A program made the position numbers and the translations under genes. DNA of 64,000 nucleotides, taken from NCBI RefSeq assembly GCF_001468485.1, contig NZ_LODI01000045.1, forward strand, positions 71,130-135,129, written 5' to 3'. This document shows, piece after piece, positions 25,501 through 32,845 of the stretch. This DNA comes from Pseudoalteromonas sp. H71. GTDB taxonomy: Bacteria > Pseudomonadota > Gammaproteobacteria > Enterobacterales > Alteromonadaceae. Each line of letters begins with the position of its first letter. Positions within the stretch are counted from its first letter, which is position 1. The notes below the pieces were generated by a model. The model did not search any database. It was not told the DNA's origin and saw only the letters and a list, made by a program, of their open reading frames with translations.

Positions 25501-25856
25501 ATATGTAACGCGTTTATTATTGAATACTCGCCAGCAATAGTATTTGTTTGTAACTGCTGAATTTTATCCAGCGGAAAAAGCAAAGTAATATCGGCTTGCT
25601 CGGCAAAATTTATTAGCGATAAATCGGCCCTTTGTCTGGGAATATTAAACACTGCTTTATCGTTTACAGTACTCGCTTTTACCTCGGTGGTGAGTAAGCT
25701 AAAAACCAGTACATAAATAGGTAAACAAAGCGGCAAATTTAAATATTCCTTGCGTATAGTTTTTGGCCATACACAGAACAAAGACGAGTGACTTTTTATT
25801 TTCCTCCATAAATATTTTTTATTTTTATTTAATAAATTATTTTTTTGACCAGCCAT
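22563..25856 (-). CDS. STN-domain TonB-dependent receptor
   Basis: The long ORF gives 1097 residues. A hydrophobic signal-like segment (about 42-58) precedes an STN domain (about 70-145, IPRQRADLSLINFAEQADITLLFPLDK), which in such receptors signals to FecR. A second start-like segment at residue 150 (ATG 25409) begins MANYKKNGVSSAVLAVLSTM and ends TLPAVAE, a complete Sec signal peptide, with GAGAGAA upstream. Then come the plug (SISAEDIGKFPDTNLAESLQ, VRGFGPQFNTVLVNGR) and barrel, ending in FALGVRGSF. It is of the type linked to carbohydrate uptake. Divergent fecI-fecR probably regulate it. Confidence 0.92.
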   Translation of the reverse strand: MAGQKNNLLNKNKKYLWRKIKSHSSLFCVWPKTIRKEYLNLPLCLPIYVLVFSLLTTEVKASTVNDKAVFNIPRQRADLSLINFAEQADITLLFPLDKIQQLQTNTIAGEYSIINALHILLDGTGLQPHVSEDGQISILIDPSFERTDNMANYKKNGVSSAVLAVLSTMTTLPAVAETAAQEPEIIEVRGIRGSLGRAMDAKREAGGVVDSISAEDIGKFPDTNLAESLQRITGVSIDRSGGEGQLITVRGFGPQFNTVLVNGRQMASENQSRAFSFDTIASELVKSLDVFKTSTATKQSGGIGSTVNVNTARPFAISGFKVAGSVKGIYDENSEETTPEISGLISNTFNDDTLGVLFAVSRQERETRLNQAQVDGWLENVGVPNPQTQSGQAYTGNIFSPRNYDHKVTTETRTRTNANLVIQYAPSDDLVITADGLYSDFDVEADTTSYGHWFTAPNLEGFGGAAGPTVDQNGTVVDLYQEVGLATDMHAKKFDRLTSSSALGLNFDWHVNDNLNMKFDLSHSKAEREANNGGGDQLSLIGYANRVRFEVDGGILPYASEFASANPNIYSGQQELDGVAYNPAVTPDGVSNHLDTANSRAHVMLRRGWAVEDTVDQFRWDSIWHNDGSSGLVSVKFGAMYSTETKNLDRWDNEGVGIHCTFCGYPDNPSMDGLAQFVFDAGDDFLGDVSGSGRMPTSWLAHDGEANFAYLEQIAAANGQPISFDAVKRNKSFEITEDTFSFYTEFDFEAELAGMPLYATAGFRYESTDVKVKGTDEPVSALTILDKTEMLANFGAVENISASSDYEAILPNFSVKLEISDELIARAAVSQTITRPTLDSMSPVTVIETTRQGGNLTSSSGNPALEPFTSDNLDLSLEWYYADASYLSAGYFRKNVANFIINTTEDLTFELSGGGLLTDPSTGNDVDNPDAADSTAVFTNTLPNNSESAIVDGWEVALQHSFDSGFGFMVNATFVDSDAELDSADITQVFALTGLSDSYNVVGFYENGPFQARLAYNWRDSFVQSLTQLNGDGVTIVEDYAQLDASGSYDITENVSVFFEGINLTEEYVHKRGRFSNQLLLVEDSGRRFALGVRGSF

Positions 25857-26207
25857 ACTAAATTTTTTATGCCTTTATTATTTTTATTGTTTGCGCTTTT
25901 AACAATATTTTTAAACAATTAAAAATACAGCCCACATTGCAATTTTTTACTTATTAATTAAAAATTTAAATTTTCAAAGCGAATAGTCATTACCTAGTAG
26001 GGTACTAGTAATGGCAAAAACTGTAGTACAATTCGCCTTTACATTACAAGCTTTATGCCTCGTTCGGTCAGTGAACATTAAATTAAAAAATAAAATACTG
26101 ATTTATTTTTTAATTTAATGGCGGATTTTTTCTTACCATTCGTCTTAGTTTGTATTGGCAAATAAAATAACAATAATTGCCGTAAACACACACGAGACAC
26201 ACACTAA
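25857..26207. promoter_or_regulatory. Divergent promoter region with an AT-only 18-bp hairpin
   Basis: This 351-bp gap lies between the receptor and fecI. It contains a perfect 18-bp inverted repeat made only of A and T (26077-26094 and 26102-26119, 7-nt loop), about 90 bp upstream of fecI. It could be a leader hairpin or terminator. The FecI-type promoter of the receptor should also lie here, but I cannot assign it. No gene seen. Confidence 0.5.
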
Positions 26208-26780
26208 ATGACGAAAGACACACTTTTTTATAAGGTCTATTTGGCCTCGCGCAAAAGTCTATCAAGTGTAGTTGCACGCATAGTGCCACCACATGAAATT
26301 GAAGATATAGTGCAAGAAACTTATGTGCGAATTTGTCAGATTAAAAACACTGAAAACATAAGCTCACCAAAATCTTTTATTTACAAAACGGCGCGAAACT
26401 TAGCGCTCGATTACCAAAAGCAAGCCAATATACGCCTAGTCGATGGCATCGACAACATGGAAGCGTTAGAGCAACTCTTAGCAGAGCACCAGCAAGACGA
26501 AATGTACGAAAAAGCACTAACCGATAGTGAATTTTCTAATTTTTGTGAGGCCATACGGCTTTTACCCGTGCAGTGCCGTAAAGTGTTTGTATTAAAAAAA
26601 GTGTATGGTTATTCGCAGCGAGAGATTGCTGCTCAATTAAACCTTAGTGAAAGTACCGTGGAAAAACATATAGCAACAGGCATGAAACGTTGTACGCAAT
26701 TTATGCGTCAATCTACAAAAAGTGTTTATGGGCAACCAAATACTTCTTCGCAGCTAAATGCAGGAGGTGGAAATGACTAA
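26208..26780 (+). CDS. FecI-type ECF sigma factor
   Basis: This 190-residue ECF sigma factor has region 2 (EIEDIVQETYVRICQI, FIYKTARNLALDYQKQ) and region 4 (LLPVQCRKVFVLKKVYGYSQREIAAQLNLSESTVEKHI), with the FecI-like spacing. It is expected to be held by the downstream FecR and released when the STN-domain receptor binds its ligand, so that the receptor operon is transcribed. Its stop codon overlaps the start of fecR. Confidence 0.92.
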   Translation: MTKDTLFYKVYLASRKSLSSVVARIVPPHEIEDIVQETYVRICQIKNTENISSPKSFIYKTARNLALDYQKQANIRLVDGIDNMEALEQLLAEHQQDEMYEKALTDSEFSNFCEAIRLLPVQCRKVFVLKKVYGYSQREIAAQLNLSESTVEKHIATGMKRCTQFMRQSTKSVYGQPNTSSQLNAGGGND

Positions 26781-27867
26781 TATTCATCATATAAACGAGC
26801 GAAATTTAAGCGACGATGTGCGCCTTGATAAGGCAAGTGAATGGCTAGCTAAACTTGACCGTGGGCTGACTAAGCCCGAAGAACAAGCGCTAAAACAATG
26901 GTTAGCACAATCTTATAAAAATGTAGAGGTGTTACTTGAAGTAGCAAAGCTGTGGGACAAAATGGGCGATCTCAGCCGTTTGTCAGATCTGTTTCCACAA
27001 ACACCGGTAAAACAAAAACGTCTCCCAGTGTGGTTAGGTGCGACAGCTGCCTCTATTTTATTAGCTGTTGCACTTAGCTTTTTTCAAGAAGCGTTTAACT
27101 TTTCATTTTTTTACCCAGTTAATCAGTCAGCAGTGGTTGCGAAACAACTTAATTTTCAAACCAACGTAGGTGAAAGTAAGGACATACTGCTTTCTGACAA
27201 AAGTAAAATTACCTTAAACACTAATAGCTTTGTTCAAGTTAGGTATACCGAGCACTCTCGCGTAATAAATCTACTGCGTGGCGAAATTCATATAGATGTA
27301 GCTCACGATAAAATGCGCCCTTTAAGCGTTATCGCGGGTGATAAAGTTATTCAAGCTGTTGGTACCGCATTCAATGTAGAGGTGGGTAAAAAACAAATAG
27401 AACTCATTGTGACAGATGGCAAAGTCCTTGTTGCAGAACAAAAAGCCAAATCGTTACCCAATCTTTCCCAAGGAACAAATAAGCAAGGTCAGTACTTATC
27501 AACTAGCTCAACTTCGGTGTCAAAGGGAGAAAAACTTGACTTAAGCTTTAAAGGTAAAATTGCTAAAGCGGTCGAAAAAGTTGATCCTATGGATGTAGCC
27601 GCTAGATTATCGTGGCGCAAAGGTAGCTTGATATTTAGAGGTGAATCACTTGCTGAAGCCATGGCTGAAATCAGCCGCTATACAAATATAGATTTTGAGC
27701 TTTCAGAAGATGACCGTCTCAAAACTGTGCAAGTAGCCGGCATGTTTAAAACAGGCGATATTAAAGGACTGTTGGAAGTATTAAACAATAACTTTAATAT
27801 TGATTATGAAAGAGTCAGCCCAAATAAAATTCGTTTAAAATACGCAACACCACACGTTTCAATATAG
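26773..27867 (+). CDS. FecR-type anti-sigma/sigma regulator
   Basis: From ATG 26773 (AGGAGGT just upstream) the protein has 364 residues. A cytoplasmic FecR N-terminal domain (ASEWLAKLDRGLTKPEEQALKQWL) is followed by a transmembrane helix (LPVWLGATAASILLAVALSF, about residues 82-101). The periplasmic FecR domain is recognisable by LLRGEIHIDV, AVGTAFNVEV and VTDGKVLV. A C-terminal SLAEAMAEISRYTNIDFE segment is STN-like. It transmits the state of the TonB receptor's STN domain to FecI. The frame is open for five more upstream residues, but the strong ribosome-binding site fixes this start. Confidence 0.9.
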   Translation: MTNIHHINERNLSDDVRLDKASEWLAKLDRGLTKPEEQALKQWLAQSYKNVEVLLEVAKLWDKMGDLSRLSDLFPQTPVKQKRLPVWLGATAASILLAVALSFFQEAFNFSFFYPVNQSAVVAKQLNFQTNVGESKDILLSDKSKITLNTNSFVQVRYTEHSRVINLLRGEIHIDVAHDKMRPLSVIAGDKVIQAVGTAFNVEVGKKQIELIVTDGKVLVAEQKAKSLPNLSQGTNKQGQYLSTSSTSVSKGEKLDLSFKGKIAKAVEKVDPMDVAARLSWRKGSLIFRGESLAEAMAEISRYTNIDFELSEDDRLKTVQVAGMFKTGDIKGLLEVLNNNFNIDYERVSPNKIRLKYATPHVSI

Positions 27868-27903
27868 CAAAGTACACCATAATAATAACTAGGACACACA
27901 ATT

Positions 27904-29334
27904 ATGACATCACCTCTTTCGCCGAGCACTAATAGCTCGGCGCACACATTGGGCACATGCTCTCTTTTTTACGTAATATTTATCTCGGCCGTTGCTGCTA
28001 TTGGTGGCTTTTTATTTGGTTTTGACTCAGGCGTTATTAACGGCACGGTGTCGGCACTCGGTAATGCTTTTAATTCAAGCAGTGTGGCTACAGGGTTTAA
28101 TGTAGCCTCGGTATTATTAGGCTGCGCATTAGGTGCACTTGCAGCGGGGCCGCTGGCTGATAAGTTTGGCCGCCGTGCAATTATGATCATCACCGCGATT
28201 ATTTTTGCTATTAGCGCATTTGGTTCGGGCATTAGCGAAAGCTCGGCCGAGTTTATTTTTTACCGCTTATTTGGTGGGTTAGGTATTGGAGCTGCATCGG
28301 TATTGGCGCCAGCTTATATTGCAGAGGTTGCGCCACCAGCCCTTCGTGGTCGTTTAGCTACACTTCAACAACTCGCTATTGTATTGGGTTTGTTTGCTGC
28401 GTTTTTAAGTAACTATTTAATTGCTGATGCAGCAGGCAGCGCGCAAAATATTTTAATGCTTGATATAGCCGCTTGGCGCTGGATGTTTTGGGCTGAGCTG
28501 GTGCCTGCAATACTTTTTTTAGTGGGAGTGTTGTTTATTCCTGAGTCGCCTCGTTATTTAGTGGCGCAAGGTAAAGTAACCGATGCAAAAACGGTATTTA
28601 GTAAAATTTCGAACGACAACGTTGATGCGCAAATAAGCGATGTTAAACGCTCCTTGCACAGTGATAAAAAGCCGGGTATTCGCGACTTATTTATCGATGG
28701 CAGTAAAAAGGTACACCCTATTGTATGGGCGGGTGTTGCGCTTAGCGTATTTCAGCAATTTGTAGGTATTAACGTGGTGTTTTATTACGGCTCAGAGCTT
28801 TGGCAAGCCGCTGGGTTTGACGAGTCGCAATCGCTATTTATAAATGTATTAGCGGGCACCACGAATGTTGTATCGACCTTTATTGCTATTGCCCTAGTTG
28901 ACAAAATTGGCCGTAAACCACTATTACTTGTAGGCAGTGTGGGCATGTTTATTAGCTTAAGTGCGCTTACTTATATATTTGGCAGCGCAGGCCTTGATGA
29001 AGCAGGCAAGCTTGCACTTAGCGATAACATGGGGACGTTTGCGCTTATAATGGCTAACTTATTTGTGGTATTTTTTGGCTTAAGTTGGGGCCCTGTTGTG
29101 TGGGTGTTATTAGGCGAAATGTTTAATAACCGAATTCGTGGCGCAGCCCTCGCGGTTGCTGCAAGCGCACAGTGGATTGCTAACTTTGCCATTACCATGA
29201 CCTTCCCTATTATGTTGGCTAATATTGGCCTTGCAGGTGCGTACGGCTTTTACGCTTTATCGGCACTTATTAGTATATTTTTTGTGGCTAAATACATTAC
29301 AGAAACCCGTGGTAAAACACTTGAGTCTATGTAA
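27904..29334 (+). CDS. Sugar porter MFS transporter
   Basis: This 476-residue protein has 12 predicted transmembrane helices and the sugar-porter signatures: GGFLFGFDSGVINGT (N terminus), DKFGRRAIMI, PESPRYLVAQGK between the halves, and DKIGRKPLLLVGS in the second half. It imports a sugar by proton symport or facilitation, probably of the glucose/galactose/xylose type, but the substrate is not decided by sequence. It follows fecR by 36 nt, suggesting that the TonB receptor's substrate is a glycan whose monosaccharide passes here. A terminator follows. Confidence 0.92.
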   Translation: MTSPLSPSTNSSAHTLGTCSLFYVIFISAVAAIGGFLFGFDSGVINGTVSALGNAFNSSSVATGFNVASVLLGCALGALAAGPLADKFGRRAIMIITAIIFAISAFGSGISESSAEFIFYRLFGGLGIGAASVLAPAYIAEVAPPALRGRLATLQQLAIVLGLFAAFLSNYLIADAAGSAQNILMLDIAAWRWMFWAELVPAILFLVGVLFIPESPRYLVAQGKVTDAKTVFSKISNDNVDAQISDVKRSLHSDKKPGIRDLFIDGSKKVHPIVWAGVALSVFQQFVGINVVFYYGSELWQAAGFDESQSLFINVLAGTTNVVSTFIAIALVDKIGRKPLLLVGSVGMFISLSALTYIFGSAGLDEAGKLALSDNMGTFALIMANLFVVFFGLSWGPVVWVLLGEMFNNRIRGAALAVAASAQWIANFAITMTFPIMLANIGLAGAYGFYALSALISIFFVAKYITETRGKTLESM

Positions 29335-29344
29335 TTAATCTAGG

Positions 29345-29377
29345 GCGGTGAATCCTCTCACCGCTTTGTATTTTTTA
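29345..29377 (+). terminator. Rho-independent terminator after the sugar porter gene
   Basis: GCGGTGA (29345-29351) pairs with TCACCGC (29358-29364), followed by TTTGTATTTTTT. Confidence 0.75.
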
Positions 29378-29541
29378 GCTAAATGATTGATTTAATGGTT
29401 GTATAAAAGGCTTAAGCCATTACCTCGCTAAACTTTGGGTTAAACACACACGCTAAATATTTTTTTTACTATAAGTAATCGATTTATATTCCTTTTTTTG
29501 AATATAGAAAATTAGCTATTGTCCGCGTTTTCTCACTACGT

Positions 29542-30813
29542 ATGTCTATCAAAATGAAAAATAAGTTAGTATCAGGCCTTGCATTAACATGCACATTAGG
29601 AACATTTAGCGCATTTGCTACCAATGGGTATTTTACTCATGGCTATGGCATGACCCACAAAGGCATGGCAGGTGCAGGGGTTGCGCTATCTGAAGAGTTA
29701 ATGTCTGGTGCTAATAACCCAGCCAGTTTTACTGTAAATGGGACAGAAATGTCACTGGGATTAGAGCTATTTTCACCTGATAGAAAATACACAGCATCAT
29801 CTGTAGATACGTTTTATCCTAATGCGCTTTATCTTGAAGCAAAAACCCAAAAAAGTGATAACACGTTATTTGCCATCCCTGAATTTGCTATTGGCCATCA
29901 GTTAAATGACAAAATAAATATTGGCCTATTGGTTTACGGCAATGGCGGTATGAACACCGACTACAGCGCCAATTCTGAGCCTGAAGGTACATTTTACGCT
30001 GGCACAACAGGCGTTGATTTAAAACAGTTATTTATTAGTCCAACTATTAACTATAAATTAAACGAGCAAACAAAAGTGGGGGTTTCACCTATTTATGTTG
30101 TGCAACAATTTAAAGCGACAGGCCTGGGAAACTTTGCCCCTTTTTCGCAATCGCCTGAAAATTTAACTAATAATGGCACCGACACCAGCACAGGCTTAGG
30201 TGTGCAAGTGGGCATAACTCAAACCGTAGGCACATCGTTTAGCTGGGGTGCCAGTTACCGCTCGTCGGTGTCTATGGAAGAGTTTGATAGCTATAAAGGT
30301 TTATTCGCAGAAGACGGTGGCTTTGACTTACCTACCTCAATTCAAATTGGTGCCGCCTATAAAATTACACCAAATAACCAACTTGTATTCGATTGGCAAA
30401 AAATAAACTACAGTGAAGTTAAAAGCATTGCCAACCCAATAAGTAACTTAATGTCTGCACCGTTAGGTGCAACAACAGGTGCAGGGTTTGGCTGGGAAGA
30501 TATGGATATATAGAAATTAGGTTATCAGTGGCAGCGTACTGCGAAACAAAAAATTCGCTTTGGTGTTTCTTACACTCAACAGCCTATTCCGTCGTCTGAG
30601 GTGTTATTTAATATTTTAGCACCGGGTGTACAAGAGTGGCATTTTACAACTGGTTTTAGCCATAAAATTAGCGACAATGTACAATTAAATGCTATGGCTT
30701 TTTACTCGCCAGCTAAAAAGGTATCAGGTGCTAACTTTTTAGCGCTAAACCAGCAACTAGCAATCGAAATGGACCAATCAGGTGTTGGTGTATCAATTGT
30801 TTGGGGAATATAA
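29542..30813 (+). pseudogene. FadL-type outer membrane porin gene interrupted by an amber codon
   Basis: The gene encodes an OmpP1/FadL family porin: signal peptide (GLALTCTLGTFSAFA) and then TNGYFTHGYGMTHKGMAGAGVA, a mark of the family. A TAG at 30511-30513 follows GFGWEDMD and I. The same reading frame continues without shift to TAA at 30811-30813, with KLGYQWQ and the usual C-terminal FadL strands (SGVGVSIVWGI). In relatives the stop position usually holds an aromatic residue. So one substitution seems to have broken a 423-codon gene. The start could also be the ATG at 29554. It is followed after one base by the YeeE/YedE genes. Confidence 0.85.
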
Positions 30814-30814
30814 A

Positions 30815-31228
30815 ATGGTAACTGAATTTACGCCTTTATCCGCCGCTTTAGGCGGTGCTTTAATTGGTATTTCATGTGCATTATTACTTGTTTTATTTGG
30901 TAAAGTGGCCGGTATTTCAGGGTTAGTTAAATCTTTGTTTACTCCACTAAAACCCGATAATGTGTGGAAAGTGTGCTTTATTACAGGCTTATTAATTGCG
31001 GGCGTTGCCACTTCACTTATTGCGCCTGAGTTATTAGAGGGCGAGTTAAGCCTACCGCCGTGGTTAATTATTATAGCGGGGCTCTTAGTGGGTGTTGGCA
31101 CGTCATTTGCCAATGGCTGCACAAGCGGCCATGGCGTGTGTGGTATGTCGCGTTTCTCTACACGTTCTTGGGTTTCAACATGTGTGTTTATGCTTGTTGC
31201 TGTAATAACTGCTAACTTAGTTGGATAA
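30815..31228 (+). CDS. YeeE/YedE family transporter, first half
   Basis: From ATG 30815, one base after the FadL-type stop codon, the product has 137 residues. It contains about four transmembrane helices and the family's cysteine motif GCTSGHGVCGMSR (TsuA-like, as in thiosulfate uptake). Single-protein YeeE/YedE transporters carry two such halves; here they are two genes, so this should form a heteromeric channel with the next product. A frame-start at 30782 would overlap the porin and is not preferred. Substrate: probably a sulfur compound. Confidence 0.87.
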   Translation: MVTEFTPLSAALGGALIGISCALLLVLFGKVAGISGLVKSLFTPLKPDNVWKVCFITGLLIAGVATSLIAPELLEGELSLPPWLIIIAGLLVGVGTSFANGCTSGHGVCGMSRFSTRSWVSTCVFMLVAVITANLVG

Positions 31229-31231
31229 AAC

Positions 31232-31633
31232 ATGAAAGCAATTACATCGGTATTTTTAGGCTTTATTTTTGGCTTAGGCCTTATTATTAGCGGGATGACC
31301 AACCCTGATAAAGTACTTAATTTTTTGACCTTTGGCGAAAGCTGGGATGGCAGTTTAATTATTGTAATGGCGGTAGCCATGGGAATAATGATGTTGGCGT
31401 GGTTTTGGGTTTCTAAAAAAGATACCCCTTTATTTGGTGAAGCATTTAGCCTGAGTAATCTAAAAAATGTAGATCGTAGATTAATTACGGGCTCTGTTTT
31501 GTTTGGTTTGGGGTGGGGATTGAGCGGAATTTGCCCTGGCCCCGGCTTAGTTCAACTGGTGTCATTCAAAATGGAGTTTTGGCTGTTTTTTGCCTCTGTA
31601 TTGGGTGGAATGTGGGTAGCTAAAAAAATATGA
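31232..31633 (+). CDS. YeeE/YedE family transporter, second half (DUF6691-like)
   Basis: This 133-residue membrane protein has about four helices and the second-half motif GLGWGLSGICPGPGLVQL, with a cysteine that corresponds to the one in the partner's GCTSGHG motif. It starts three bases after the first half's stop and has a matching topology, so the two probably act together in moving a thiosulfate-like anion. A hairpin follows at 31640-31662. Confidence 0.86.
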   Translation: MKAITSVFLGFIFGLGLIISGMTNPDKVLNFLTFGESWDGSLIIVMAVAMGIMMLAWFWVSKKDTPLFGEAFSLSNLKNVDRRLITGSVLFGLGWGLSGICPGPGLVQLVSFKMEFWLFFASVLGGMWVAKKI

Positions 31634-31639
31634 GTAACG

Positions 31640-31662
31640 ATTGCCGAGCTCATCTCGGCAAT
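31640..31662 (+). terminator. Probable terminator after the YeeE/YedE pair
   Basis: ATTGCCGAG (31640-31648) and CTCGGCAAT (31654-31662) form a 9-bp stem with a 5-nt loop, followed by a T-rich rather than all-T stretch. Confidence 0.6.
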
Positions 31663-31736
31663 ACACTTCTCTTTATTTCAAACATAGGTACATAACTTGC
31701 TGTATTAAATATAATTATATTTAATAGGTTTAAGTT

Positions 31737-32816
31737 ATGCTCAAAAATACGCTTGACGTTATTAATAACACCCCTTGGTTGAGTACGATAGCTTACCTTT
31801 TATTTGTAACTATACTGTTGTTTTTTATTCGTTTTTTTATAATGTACTGGCTAAAAAAATGGACATCAAAAACAACATTTACATTCGACACATTACTTCT
31901 AGACTCAATATCTAAGCCACTAACACTTTGCACAATTATTGTGCTAATCACCATTTTAGAGCACGATACATTCGTTATTGACCCCGAGTTAGCAAAGCGA
32001 ATTCCATTCAACAGCATTAATATTGTATTAGCTTTACTTGCCCTTATATTTTTTTTAAATCACTTTGTTATTGGCGCCGTTAATCACTACGCTAAACAAT
32101 CTGCGGTTATTTTTAATTCTCAAAGTATTATAAAGGGGGTTATTCGCGTTACTCTTTTTTCGGTGGGGTTGTTGGTTTTATTGGGCACCTTGGGTATTTC
32201 TATTACGCCTATCATTGCATCTCTTGGTATTACTTCGCTTGCCGTTGCACTTGCCCTGCAACCCACCCTTGAAAATTTTTTTTCGGGCGTACAGCTTGTT
32301 ATAGATAAACCCATACGTGTGGGGGATTTTATTGAGCTTGAATCAAAGGAGCAGGGCTTTGTAGAAAAAATTGGTTGGCGCTCTACGTGGGTTAAAATGC
32401 TGCCAAATAATATGATTATTATTCCTAATAGTCAGCTTTCTAAATCGCGTATTATTAATTACTTTTATCCCGAAAAAGAGTTGAGTGTACCTGTTGATGT
32501 AAGCGTGCATTACAGCTCAGACTTAGAGTTTGTAGAGCAGGTAACGCTTGAAGTTGCTCGCCAAGTATTGATTGACCATGAGTGGGGCGTTGATGATTAC
32601 AATACCTTTGTGGTGTATCACACCTTTGATAACTCAAGTATTAATTTTACCGTAATGCTGCGCGCAAAAGAGTACTTTAATCGATTTTGGGTTAAATCTG
32701 CTTTTATCAAAGCGCTCCATAAACGCTATAACCAAGAAGGTATTGTGATCCCCTTCCCTATTACAGCCATTAATACATCGCAAGAAGCGGCTAATTTTAA
32801 TAGCGATAAAAAATAA
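31737..32816 (+). CDS. MscS-type mechanosensitive channel
   Basis: This 359-residue inner-membrane protein has several N-terminal helices and then the MscS pore helix region (SLGITSLAVALALQPTLENFFSG), followed by the beta domain (DKPIRVGDFIELESKEQGFVEKIGWRSTWVK and NNMIIIPNSQL). It opens under membrane tension to release solutes on osmotic downshift. The length is between that of MscS and of larger family members. It seems to be a single-gene unit, as terminators lie on both sides. Confidence 0.92.
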   Translation: MLKNTLDVINNTPWLSTIAYLLFVTILLFFIRFFIMYWLKKWTSKTTFTFDTLLLDSISKPLTLCTIIVLITILEHDTFVIDPELAKRIPFNSINIVLALLALIFFLNHFVIGAVNHYAKQSAVIFNSQSIIKGVIRVTLFSVGLLVLLGTLGISITPIIASLGITSLAVALALQPTLENFFSGVQLVIDKPIRVGDFIELESKEQGFVEKIGWRSTWVKMLPNNMIIIPNSQLSKSRIINYFYPEKELSVPVDVSVHYSSDLEFVEQVTLEVARQVLIDHEWGVDDYNTFVVYHTFDNSSINFTVMLRAKEYFNRFWVKSAFIKALHKRYNQEGIVIPFPITAINTSQEAANFNSDKK

Positions 32817-32837
32817 GCGCGAGATAAGCTCGCGCTT
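32815..32837. terminator. Bidirectional terminator between the MscS gene and the siderophore receptor gene
   Basis: AAGCGCGAG (32815-32823) and CTCGCGCTT (32829-32837) form a 9-bp stem, with A and T runs on the two sides. It overlaps the MscS stop codon. Confidence 0.75.
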
Positions 32838-32845
32838 AATTTACT

